Assembly: GCA_965224755.1 (NCBI GenBank)
Contig: OZ245061.1
Location: 1,922,001-1,986,000 of the forward strand
Length of the DNA: 64,000 bases
Source: Hellea sp965224755
Lineage (GTDB): Bacteria; Pseudomonadota; Alphaproteobacteria; Caulobacterales; Maricaulaceae
Reading direction: 5' to 3'
Shown here: positions 8,945-16,073 of the stretch, piece after piece
Position numbering within the stretch: position 1 is the first letter of the stretch
Layout of the letters: every line of letters starts with the position of its first letter
Translations under genes and position numbers: made by a program
The notes under the pieces: generated by a model
Seen by the model: only the letters and a program-made list of their open reading frames with translations
What the model was told of the DNA's origin: nothing
The model's database searches: none

Positions 8945-10135
8945 TTAGAGATATCCGGAGACAGAAAACAGCTTCTTATGCTCTGAAATCGCAAAATTAT
9001 CTGTCATACTGGCAATATGGTCACACACGATACGCGCCGTAATATCATTACGCGGCCCTTGGCAGTTATTGCGCAGTTCTGTCGGCAAAAGATCAGGGTC
9101 ATTGATGAACAAATCGAAGAGCTCTTTGACGACTCTGGACGCTTGGCCCATCATGCGGTTGACCTTGTAATGGCGGTACATATTATCATGGAGGAATTTG
9201 CGCAGAGGGGCTTCTTTCTCGCGAAATGCAGCGGAAAAATCACAAATGGCATGGTCGAGGCTACGGATTTCGTCCGCGCTTTTTGGATCGGCACCGGCCA
9301 ATCGATTACGGGTTTCCGCCAGAACATCGGCCACCATATAGCCGATGAGATCGCGTACAGCCTCGTGGATCATGCGGTCTTCGCTAATATCAGGATAGCG
9401 GCGGCGAACGCCCGCAAATGTCTCGCCAACAATCGGCACGTCGCAAATATCATCAACGCTAAACAGCCGGGCCCGTAGGCCATCATCTAAGTCATGATTA
9501 TTATAGGCAATATCATCAGCCAGCGCCGCGACTTGGGCTTCGGGGCCGGCAAAAGTGCCCAGCTCTAGCCGTTCCCAATCGTCTAGATCGCGGAGCGCCC
9601 AAGGGAGTTTCGCTATATCGGCTTCGCTTTTAATCAACGGCCCATTATGTTTGGCGATACCTTCAAGCGTCTCCCATGTTAGGTTGAGCCCGTCAAATTC
9701 GGCGTAACGGCCTTCCAGACTTTCGACAATCCGCAAAGTCTGCGCATTATGGTCAAAGCCGCCATAAGGCTCCATGCCTTCGGCCAACGCCGTTTCGCCC
9801 GAATGGCCAAAAGGCGGATGGCCAAGGTCATGGGCGAGCGCAAGGCATTCCGCCAAATCCTCATCCAATCCCAGAACCCGCGCGATAGAGCGGGCAATCT
9901 GGCTAACTTCGAGACTATGGGTCAAGCGCGTGCGGTAATAATCACCCTCATGGGCGACAAAAACCTGCGTCTTACCTTTGAGGCGGCGAAAGGCGGAACT
10001 ATGGATGATACGGTCTTTATCGCGCTGAAACGGGCTACGCTCGGAGGTGCTGGGCTGGGGAATACGCCGCCCCCGGCATTGGGCCGGATCGGAGGCATAG
10101 ATTGCGCGTTCGCGAATAGATGAAAACTTTCCCAA
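8945..10135 (-). CDS. dgt: Deoxyguanosinetriphosphate triphosphohydrolase-like protein
   Basis: HD-superfamily dNTPase that releases tripolyphosphate from dGTP or other dNTPs. The 396-residue sequence carries the N-terminal RSPFQRDKDRIIHSSAFRRLKGKTQVF, RTRLTHSLEVSQIARS with metal ligand H73, and the AHDLGHPPFGHSGE box with the H102-D103 HD pair. The next HD ligand Asp lies in VAALADDIAYNNHDLDDGLR. It is the short dGTPase type 2 common in alphaproteobacteria; exact substrate preference cannot be read. Divergent from the Fe-S carrier gene, with a 45-bp gap. Confidence 0.92.
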   Translation of the reverse strand: MGKFSSIRERAIYASDPAQCRGRRIPQPSTSERSPFQRDKDRIIHSSAFRRLKGKTQVFVAHEGDYYRTRLTHSLEVSQIARSIARVLGLDEDLAECLALAHDLGHPPFGHSGETALAEGMEPYGGFDHNAQTLRIVESLEGRYAEFDGLNLTWETLEGIAKHNGPLIKSEADIAKLPWALRDLDDWERLELGTFAGPEAQVAALADDIAYNNHDLDDGLRARLFSVDDICDVPIVGETFAGVRRRYPDISEDRMIHEAVRDLIGYMVADVLAETRNRLAGADPKSADEIRSLDHAICDFSAAFREKEAPLRKFLHDNMYRHYKVNRMMGQASRVVKELFDLFINDPDLLPTELRNNCQGPRNDITARIVCDHIASMTDNFAISEHKKLFSVSGYL

Positions 10136-10180
10136 TGCTTTGGCCTTTGAATATTAAGATTCGCGCCCTATATAGACCCT

Positions 10181-10519
10181 ATGAGCGAAGTTGCCACACA
10201 AGTTTCCTTATCTGCAAACGCGGCCAAACAGATCAAAGCGATCATGGCCAAGCAAGGCATAGATAAATTCCTGCGCGTCGCCGTAGAAGGCGGCGGCTGT
10301 TCGGGCTTTCAATATAAATTCGATTTCGCCGACGCGCCCAATAGCGATGATTTGGTCATTGAACGCGACGGCGCAAAAGTCGTCATTGACGATATCAGCC
10401 TGGAATTCCTCGAAGGCTCCGAGATAGACTATACAAATGAGCTGATAGGCTCAGCGTTTAAGATACACAATCCGAACGCCACAGCAGGCTGTGGATGCGG
10501 GACAAGTTTTTCGGTCTAA
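10181..10519 (+). CDS. erpA: A-type iron-sulfur carrier protein (ErpA/IscA family)
   Basis: A 112-residue Fe-S cluster assembly/insertion protein. The three ligating cysteines are visible: one in GGGCSGFQYKFDF and the C-terminal pair in AGCGCGTSFSV. The family delivers 4Fe-4S or 2Fe-2S clusters to apo-enzymes. The position next to dgt is common in alphaproteobacteria. ErpA versus IscA versus SufA cannot be separated on motif alone; the absence of isc/suf genes nearby favours ErpA. Confidence 0.88.
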   Translation: MSEVATQVSLSANAAKQIKAIMAKQGIDKFLRVAVEGGGCSGFQYKFDFADAPNSDDLVIERDGAKVVIDDISLEFLEGSEIDYTNELIGSAFKIHNPNATAGCGCGTSFSV

Positions 10520-10536
10520 CAAGCCTACCCCCTCTC

Positions 10537-10579
10537 CCTCTACGTCATTGCCGCCCTTGTGGCGGCAACCCATCTCCCG
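10537..10579. repeat. Left 43-bp inverted repeat of GIY-YIG cassette
   Basis: One arm of an inverted pair with 10891-10933. It contains an 8-bp stem TTGCCGCC (10548-10555), loop CTTGT and GGCGGCAA (10561-10568). The partner differs at only 3 of 43 positions, and two of those form a compensatory pair (G550-C566 here is A-T in the partner), so the hairpin has been maintained. It lies 17 bp past erpA and 5 bp past the GIY-YIG stop. Confidence 0.93.
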
Positions 10580-10584
10580 AACTT

Positions 10585-10878
10585 TCAATCGTCATACTCA
10601 AGGATGAGAGGACGCCAATCGGGATTGTTCTCCTCAATCAAATTGATCTTCCATTGACGTTTATATTTCTTCATCGTCTTTTCATGAGCTATCGCATCAA
10701 TAATGCTGTCAAAGCGCTCAAACCAAACGAGCGTATGAACACCATATTTCGCTGTGAAACTTTTGGGGTTTGTCTTGTTCTTATGCTGCTCCACCCTTTC
10801 GACGAGATCACTTGTGACGCCAAGGTAGAGCGTGCCGTTCTTGCGGGATGCTAAGAGATAAACATAACCATAGCGCAT
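10585..10878 (-). CDS. GIY-YIG nuclease domain protein (UvrC/Slx1-N type, single domain)
   Basis: A 97-residue stand-alone GIY-YIG domain. The motif appears as GYVYLLASRKNGTLYLGVT with the catalytic tyrosines, followed by the conserved arginine in LVERVEQHK and the glutamate in IAHEKTMKKYKRQWK; all core residues are present, so the protein is likely active. Such short GIY-YIG proteins (COG2827) have no settled role. This gene fills almost exactly the space between two 43-bp inverted repeats, and has no clear ribosome site. I read the repeats plus gene (10537-10933) as one 397-bp cassette inserted between erpA and pyrG. Confidence 0.9.
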   Translation of the reverse strand: MRYGYVYLLASRKNGTLYLGVTSDLVERVEQHKNKTNPKSFTAKYGVHTLVWFERFDSIIDAIAHEKTMKKYKRQWKINLIEENNPDWRPLILEYDD

Positions 10879-10890
10879 GGCCGCAGATTA

Positions 10891-10933
10891 CGGGAGATGG
10901 GTTACCGCCACAAGGGCGGTAATGACATAGAGG
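10891..10933. repeat. Right 43-bp inverted repeat of GIY-YIG cassette
   Basis: Inverted copy of 10537-10579, 40 of 43 bases identical. Its hairpin is TTACCGCC (10902-10909) with GGCGGTAA (10915-10922). The A904-T920 pair replaces the G-C pair of the left copy. It sits 12 bp upstream of the GIY-YIG start codon and 11 bp past the pyrG stop, so it may also affect the 3' end of the pyrG message. Confidence 0.93.
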
Positions 10934-10944
10934 AAGCGTTTGAC

Positions 10945-12585
10945 TTAAACCAACCGGCTCTGATCCAGCGCGGCTTTCACGAACCCGGCAAAGAGTGGAT
11001 GCGGCTCAAATGGGCGGCTTTTGAGTTCGGGGTGATATTGCACGCCTATGAACCACGGATGGCCGGGGATTTCTACGATTTCGGGTAGGATACCGTCGGG
11101 GGAGAGGCCGGAGAATAACAGGCCTGCTACCTCAAGCCGCTCTTTATAGTCTATGTTGACTTCATAACGGTGCCGATGGCGCTCTGAAATCTCCAGCGCG
11201 CCATATTGCTGGGCCACTAGTGAACCTTTGATCAGCCGCGCGGGATAGGCGCCGAGCCGCATTGTGCCGCCAAGATCGGTATCTTTATCGCGCTCAATAC
11301 GTTCATTGCCCTTGGTCCATTCGGTCATCAAGCCGACAATATTCTCGCCGCCTTCCCCGAATTCCGATGAACTAGCACTCGTAATCCCGGCCATATTGCG
11401 CCCGGCTTCGACTACGGCCATTTGCATACCGAAACAAATTCCGAAATAAGGCACATCTTTGGTGCGGGCAAATTGCGCAGCTTTGATCTTGCCTTCCGCG
11501 CCGCGCTCGCCAAAACCACCCGGCACAAGGATACCGTGAACGCCTTTCAGCACATTGGGGTCATCAGAATTTTCAAACTCTTCCGCTTCGAGCCATTTAA
11601 TTTTGACCTTAACCTGATTGGCAATGCCGCCATGAACCAAGGCTTCGGTGATGGATTTATAGGCATCGGGGAGAACGGTATATTTTCCGACCACCGCAAT
11701 AATGACTTCGCCGTCAGGATTATGCAGCGTATCGGAAATAGTTTCCCATCTGGACAGATCAGCGTTGGGCGCGTCTTCAATCCCGAAATGCATCAGCACT
11801 TCTTTGTCAAGCCCCTCGGCATGGTAAGCGAGCGGCACGTCATAGATGGATTTTGCGTCCAGCCCCTGAATGACGGAGCTTTCGCGGACGTTACAAAACC
11901 GCGCTATTTTACGGCGGTCATTATCACTCACCTCGCGGTCAGCGCGGCAGAGCAAAATATCGGGCTGAATACCGATAGAGCGCAGTTCTTTGACGCTATG
12001 CTGGGTCGGCTTAGTCTTCATTTCGCCCGCCGCCGCAATATAGGGCATCAGCGTGACATGAATATAGCAGCTTTGGCGCAGCGGGAGTTCCTGCCTGAGC
12101 TGACGCAAAGCCTCAAAAAACGGCAGGCCTTCAATATCGCCGACTGTGCCGCCGACTTCGCACAACACGAAATCAACATCGCCCGCTTCTGACAGGACGA
12201 AATCTTTAATCTCGTTCGTCACATGAGGGATGACCTGCACGGTCGCGCCGAGATAATCCCCGCGCCGCTCTTTCTCGATGATGTTGGAATAGATGCGGCC
12301 CGTGGTGATATTATCAGCTTGCGCCGCCGACACGCCAGTGAAGCGCTCATAATGGCCGAGATCAAGGTCAGTTTCCGCCCCGTCATCGGTAACATAGACT
12401 TCGCCGTGCTGATAAGGGCTCATCGTGCCCGGATCGACATTGAGATAGGGGTCAAGTTTGCGCAGGCGAACTGTGTAGCCGCGCGCCTGTAACAAGGCAC
12501 CAAGCGCCGCCGAGGCCAAGCCTTTGCCGAGCGAGGAGACAACTCCGCCGGTGATAAAAATGTATCTCGGCATATCTTTTGCCAT
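10945..12585 (-). CDS. pyrG: CTP synthase
   Basis: Makes CTP from UTP, ATP and glutamine. The N-terminal synthetase domain begins MPRYIFITGGVVSSLGKGLASAALGALLQARGY and includes DPYLNVDPGTMSPYQHGEVYV. The C-terminal class I glutaminase shows the nucleophile in YFGICFGMQMAVVEAGRN and the late HPWFIGVQYHPELKSRPFEPHPLF. I place the start at ATG 12585 (546 residues), behind GGAACGGG; a GTG at 12609 and an ATG at 12573 are alternatives. It follows secG, a common alphaproteobacterial order. Confidence 0.97.
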   Translation of the reverse strand: MAKDMPRYIFITGGVVSSLGKGLASAALGALLQARGYTVRLRKLDPYLNVDPGTMSPYQHGEVYVTDDGAETDLDLGHYERFTGVSAAQADNITTGRIYSNIIEKERRGDYLGATVQVIPHVTNEIKDFVLSEAGDVDFVLCEVGGTVGDIEGLPFFEALRQLRQELPLRQSCYIHVTLMPYIAAAGEMKTKPTQHSVKELRSIGIQPDILLCRADREVSDNDRRKIARFCNVRESSVIQGLDAKSIYDVPLAYHAEGLDKEVLMHFGIEDAPNADLSRWETISDTLHNPDGEVIIAVVGKYTVLPDAYKSITEALVHGGIANQVKVKIKWLEAEEFENSDDPNVLKGVHGILVPGGFGERGAEGKIKAAQFARTKDVPYFGICFGMQMAVVEAGRNMAGITSASSSEFGEGGENIVGLMTEWTKGNERIERDKDTDLGGTMRLGAYPARLIKGSLVAQQYGALEISERHRHRYEVNIDYKERLEVAGLLFSGLSPDGILPEIVEIPGHPWFIGVQYHPELKSRPFEPHPLFAGFVKAALDQSRLV

Positions 12586-12627
12586 TAAGCCCGTTCCATT
12601 CACTGCCACGGGCCGTATGAAAGACGC

Positions 12628-13020
12628 TTATTCGTCTTCTTTTGGCTCTTCTGTGGCCTCTGACGGCGCTTCATCTGTGGGAGTTTCCGCAGGCAAAGTT
12701 TCATCAGCTAACGGGAGTGTCGTATCAGCCGAATCTACGGGTGCCGTCAAGGGGGCAACCGCATTTGCATCATCAATTAGCGATTTATTTTGATTTTCGA
12801 TGTTGAAAACAACAGAAAGGGCGAGGCAATTGAGAATGAATACAAATCCGAGAATGCCGGTCATGCGCGCGATAGAGGTCGTGGCCGAGCGTCCGGACAT
12901 AAATCCGCCGCCTCCGCCGCCGCCAATGCCCAGCGCGCCGCCTTCGGAACGCTGAATCAGGATAAGCCCGGTCAGGATGATACTGATAATCAGCTGGATG
13001 ATAAGCAAAACTGTGGACAT
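12628..13020 (-). CDS. secG: Preprotein translocase subunit SecG
   Basis: Small inner-membrane subunit of the SecYEG protein channel. It shows the two SecG transmembrane helices, VLLIIQLIISIILTGLILIQ and GILGFVFILNCLALSVVF, separated by the hallmark glycine-rich loop GGALGIGGGGGGGFMSGR. The acidic tail of about 45 residues (TDEAPSEATEEPKEDE) is unusually long compared with enterobacterial SecG but common in alphaproteobacteria. The start is ATG 13020 (130 residues); an upstream in-frame extension to 13050 lacks conservation. Located just before pyrG. Confidence 0.93.
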   Translation of the reverse strand: MSTVLLIIQLIISIILTGLILIQRSEGGALGIGGGGGGGFMSGRSATTSIARMTGILGFVFILNCLALSVVFNIENQNKSLIDDANAVAPLTAPVDSADTTLPLADETLPAETPTDEAPSEATEEPKEDE

Positions 13021-13110
13021 GTCGGTCTCTTCTACTGGAAGCGCGGGCACTAACGCAAAATTAAGCGCCGCGCTAGGGGGTATTTGGGACGATTACAGAG
13101 AATTACAAGC

Positions 13111-13734
13111 TCAGCAGCCACGCGTGTCAAAAATACCGCGTAAATAGGCCCGCCGCGCAACGCCTTTGCGGTATTGGGCGCGGAGCTCTTTTTCATATTT
13201 CGTAGCGCCTGTTGCCGCGCGGACAACCCCGCGAAACGGAATGAGGCTCCCCGCCGCCCCGCCAACAAGGCCAATCGAAGTCTCGCGCCGCTTGCGTTTG
13301 CCTTTTCTGTCTTTGCTCTCATAAAGACGAGTGTCCATATCAGGGCCTAATACGCTATTAAGCTCAGCTATTTGTTGATGAAGCCCGTTGCAGGACTTAT
13401 TTCGTACAGGCTCATAAGGCGATTTCATTTCAGATAGCAGCGTCGGGATTTTCTGTTTACGCAAATTGACATCACCCAGCGGGGATAACACAGCTTCGCC
13501 GAAACTCTGATCATCCGTGACGCTACCAACGTCTTTAGCTGCGGGCGCTTTAATCATATCGTTATCAGAAACAAACCCGACGGCATTTACCGAAGCTTTG
13601 GTGGTTCTGTAAACAATCTTGCCCGAAGTTTTAGCTACAGCGCTCGTCGTCTTGGCCGCAGTTTTAACAGTGCCGAGCGTATTACAGGCGGAGAAAGCCA
13701 AGAAAACTGAAAGTAAGAGCGCCTGTTTTATCAT
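13111..13734 (-). CDS. Predicted lipoprotein of unknown function
   Basis: A 207-residue protein with a lipoprotein signal: MIKQALLLSVFLAFSAC, acylation expected at Cys17. Residues 18-50 are rich in Thr, Ala and Lys (TAAKTTSAVAKTSGK). A glycine-containing hydrophobic stretch, SIGLVGGAAGSLIPFRGVVRAATGA, lies around residues 155-180, followed by a basic C-terminal region ending in cysteine. I do not recognise a named family. The gene is monocistronic, between secG and thiG on the same strand, with no close spacing to either. Confidence 0.7.
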   Translation of the reverse strand: MIKQALLLSVFLAFSACNTLGTVKTAAKTTSAVAKTSGKIVYRTTKASVNAVGFVSDNDMIKAPAAKDVGSVTDDQSFGEAVLSPLGDVNLRKQKIPTLLSEMKSPYEPVRNKSCNGLHQQIAELNSVLGPDMDTRLYESKDRKGKRKRRETSIGLVGGAAGSLIPFRGVVRAATGATKYEKELRAQYRKGVARRAYLRGIFDTRGC

Positions 13735-13777
13735 AGCGTCATCCTAGCATAGGTCGCGGCGAAATTAAGGCGGAATT

Positions 13778-14551
13778 TTAAATCAATCCCGCAAGCGGTG
13801 AGCTGGGGTCGGCATATTTTTTTCGCGGCATACGGCCCGCGAGATAAGCCTCCCGCCCAGCAATAACGGCATGTTTCATGGCGCGCGCCATTTGGATGGG
13901 GTCTTTGGCTTTGGCGATGGCTGTATTCATTAAAACCCCGTCGCAGCCGAGTTCCATGGCGATGGCCGCGTCCGACGCTGTGCCTACGCCGGCGTCAACA
14001 ATGACGGGGACTTTGGTTTGCTCGACGATCAGGCGGATATTGACGGGGTTCTGGATGCCCAAGCCCGATCCAATCGGCGCGCCCAGCGGCATAATCGCGG
14101 CGCAGCCCATATCTTCGAGCTTGCGGGCAAAGACCGGATCGTCCGAGCAATAGACCATAACCTCAAAACCCTCTTTGATGAGCAGCTCTGCCGCCCGCAT
14201 TGTTTCTTCCATATCAGGATAGAGATGTTTGGGGTCGGAGAGCACTTCGAGCTTAACGAGGTTCCAGCCGCCCGCTTCTTTGGCCAAGCGCAAAGTGCGT
14301 ACCGCGTCTTCGCCGGTAAAACAGCCCGCCGTATTGGGCAAGTAAGTGACTTTTTTGGGATCGATAAAATCAACCAGCATGGGCTCTTTGGGGTTGCTGA
14401 TATTAACGCGCCGCACGGCAACAGTGACGATATCCGCGCCAGACGCTTCAAGCGCCGCAGCGTTCTCGGCATAGTCTTTATATTTACCCGTGCCTATAAT
14501 AAGGCGGGATTTGAATTCTTTACCCGCAACGATAAGTTTGTCAGCCGACAT
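13778..14551 (-). CDS. thiG: Thiazole synthase
   Basis: Forms the thiazole phosphate of thiamine from 1-deoxy-xylulose-5-phosphate, dehydroglycine and the ThiS thiocarboxylate. The 257-residue TIM-barrel carries the Schiff-base lysine K100 in WNLVKLEVLSDP and the phosphate-binding VPVIVDAGVGTASDAAIAMELGCDGVLMNTAIA. The start overlaps the thiS stop by one base, a coupled pair. No thiF, thiE or thiamine riboswitch is seen in the window; the other thi genes must lie elsewhere. Confidence 0.96.
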   Translation of the reverse strand: MSADKLIVAGKEFKSRLIIGTGKYKDYAENAAALEASGADIVTVAVRRVNISNPKEPMLVDFIDPKKVTYLPNTAGCFTGEDAVRTLRLAKEAGGWNLVKLEVLSDPKHLYPDMEETMRAAELLIKEGFEVMVYCSDDPVFARKLEDMGCAAIMPLGAPIGSGLGIQNPVNIRLIVEQTKVPVIVDAGVGTASDAAIAMELGCDGVLMNTAIAKAKDPIQMARAMKHAVIAGREAYLAGRMPRKKYADPSSPLAGLI

Positions 14552-14754
14552 TAGCCGCCTCCGATGAAATGTATGATTTCAAGGGTGTCGCCCTCTAATA
14601 GCGTGGCCTCGCCAAATGTCGATTTTGGTATAATCTCGCGGTTACGTTCAATCGCGATTTTCTTTTCCGGCAGGCCGAGATGCGCGATCAGGCCCGAAAC
14701 CGTTAGCGGGTCGGGCAAGTCAGCATAATCTACACCATTTATTACCAGAAACAT
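14551..14754 (-). CDS. thiS: Sulfur carrier protein ThiS
   Basis: A 67-residue ubiquitin-like sulfur carrier that is thiocarboxylated at its C-terminal glycine and feeds thiG. The sequence begins MFLVINGVDYADLPDPLTVSGLIAHLGLPEKKIAIERN and ends IIHFIGGG, supplying the obligatory Gly-Gly terminus. It precedes thiG directly and is divergent from aroQ, with about 70 bp between starts. I saw no TPP riboswitch in that gap. Confidence 0.93.
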   Translation of the reverse strand: MFLVINGVDYADLPDPLTVSGLIAHLGLPEKKIAIERNREIIPKSTFGEATLLEGDTLEIIHFIGGG

Positions 14755-14826
14755 GAAAAATCCGTTTTAATTCAAGGCTTGTCGCCCGTTCAGCGGATGG
14801 TTACCATGCCTAAAAAGAGAGATTCA

Positions 14827-15267
14827 ATGCCTAAACCCATTTATATTCTTAATGGCCCAAATTTAAATTTACTCGGCACGCGCGAGCCGGAGATTTACGG
14901 CTCTGATACGCTCGCCGATATCGAGACCGCTTGTGCTAAAACGGCTAAAGCTGCGAGGCATAGTATAGTCTTCAAACAGTCCAATATCGAAGGTGAATTA
15001 GTGGACATGATCCAAGAGGCCAGCGCAGAAGCCTGCGCCCTCATTTTCAACCCTGCCGCCTATACCCACACGTCCGTCGCGATCTATGATGCGCTCAAGA
15101 CATTAGACATTCCGGTGATCGAAGTGCATCTCTCCCAGCCCGCCAAAAGGGAAAGCTTCCGGCGGCGCTCTTATGTCGCCGAAGCTGCGAGCGGGAGCAT
15201 TAGCGGATTTGGCGCATATTCTTATCAATTAGGGCTGCAAGCCGCAATTAATCTGCTAGAAGCGTAG
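14827..15267 (+). CDS. aroQ: 3-dehydroquinate dehydratase, type II
   Basis: Shikimate-pathway enzyme that dehydrates 3-dehydroquinate. The 146-residue product begins MPKPIYILNGPNLNLLGTREPEIYG, the family signature with the catalytic Arg/Tyr loop, and has FNPAAYTHTSVAIYDAL and VIEVHLSQPAKRESFRRRSYVA with the conserved His. I use ATG 14827 behind AGAGA; a longer reading from TTG 14779 adds an unconserved N-terminus. The TAG stop (15265-15267) is formed by the TA duplication plus the first base of the downstream 279-bp element, so the insertion may have trimmed or replaced the original C-terminus. Confidence 0.95.
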   Translation: MPKPIYILNGPNLNLLGTREPEIYGSDTLADIETACAKTAKAARHSIVFKQSNIEGELVDMIQEASAEACALIFNPAAYTHTSVAIYDALKTLDIPVIEVHLSQPAKRESFRRRSYVAEAASGSISGFGAYSYQLGLQAAINLLEA

Positions 15268-15545
15268 GTCGTAGTGAAGACTTAGGATTTCATCAAGATA
15301 TGTACCAAATTCATTCAGTTCTAGGAAAAATACCGAAAGCTTGCGGCCGCAAGGTGAGGGGTTTTGACGACGAAATGGATGAATTTGGTCATACCCCACC
15401 GTTATCTTATTTAGTAGGGCGAAACGCTTTTGACCCGCTGCGTCGTCGAAAATGCTCGAAATTGCAAGCAGTTCCTTGCGCTTTTCTCCTAACAGCGGGA
15501 CAAAATCGTTCCGTCTTGATAAATTCCTAATTCTTCACTACGACC
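15267..15545. mobile_element. MITE-like or structured element with 32-bp terminal inverted repeats, flanked by TA
   Basis: A 279-bp element between aroQ and accB. Its ends (15267-15298 and 15514-15545) are inverted repeats beginning GGTCGTAGTGAAGA, with 29 of 32 bases matching, and TA flanks both sides (15265-15266, 15546-15547), as expected for insertion by an IS630/Tc1-type transposase. Inside are two more stems: arm A pairs 15304-15314 with 15379-15389 (11 of 11) and contains the perfect palindrome CTTGCGGCCGCAAG (15340-15353); arm B pairs 15423-15440 with 15493-15510 (16 of 18) and contains GCAAG/CTTGC. The whole folds as a cloverleaf. A 76-codon open frame inside is unlikely to be a gene. 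It could instead be a conserved structured RNA. Confidence 0.75.
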
Positions 15546-15578
15546 TAGATTACTGACTCGAAACAGAGAGACTCATCC

Positions 15579-16070
15579 ATGGCGAGAAAACCCAAATCTC
15601 CAGCAAAACCCTCTACTCCGTCAAGTGATACAAAGCTTGTCCGCGAGTTGGCAAAAATCCTGATTGATACCGGCCTGACCGAGATCGAAATGGAAAAGGG
15701 CAATCTGAAAGTCCGCGTGGCCCAAGGCGGCGGACAAATTGTTCAGACAGTCTCCACGGCAACTGCGCCTGCGCCCGCCCCAATCGTCAATCAAGCTATC
15801 GCGGCCCCGGCTACCGAAGCTGATATAGCCGCTCATCCCGGCGCGGTTACATCCCCCATGGTCGGCACGGTCTATACCCGCCCCTCCCCTGACGCGGATA
15901 GCTTCGTCAAAGTCGGCGATAAGGTCAAAGAGGGCGACACCATTGTCCTGATCGAAGCGATGAAGACTTTCAATCCGATTACGGCCCAGAAATCTGGCAA
16001 AATCGAAGAGATATTGGTCGAAGACTCCCAGCCCGTCGAATTCGGCGAAGCGCTTTTCGTTATTGTCTAA
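15579..16070 (+). CDS. accB: Acetyl-CoA carboxylase biotin carboxyl carrier protein
   Basis: Carries the biotin that shuttles carboxyl groups in fatty-acid synthesis. The 163-residue protein has a basic N-terminus, the LAKILIDTGLTEIEMEKGNLKVRVAQGG region, an Ala/Pro-rich hinge (about residues 55-80) and a C-terminal biotinyl domain with the biotinylated K129 in LIEAMKTFNPI. The usual EAMKMMN is EAMKTFN here. ATG 15579 follows CAGAGAGA. It precedes accC by 3 bp. Confidence 0.96.
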   Translation: MARKPKSPAKPSTPSSDTKLVRELAKILIDTGLTEIEMEKGNLKVRVAQGGGQIVQTVSTATAPAPAPIVNQAIAAPATEADIAAHPGAVTSPMVGTVYTRPSPDADSFVKVGDKVKEGDTIVLIEAMKTFNPITAQKSGKIEEILVEDSQPVEFGEALFVIV

Positions 16071-16073
16071 TCC

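Noticed and set aside
14755..14826. Thiamine (TPP) riboswitch before thiS
   Set aside because: The gap to the divergent aroQ is short and I see no THI-box sequence or fold.
15300..15530. 76-codon open frame inside the cloverleaf element
   Set aside because: It covers the pairing arms, has no ribosome site and no recognisable domain; the structure explains the sequence better than a protein does.
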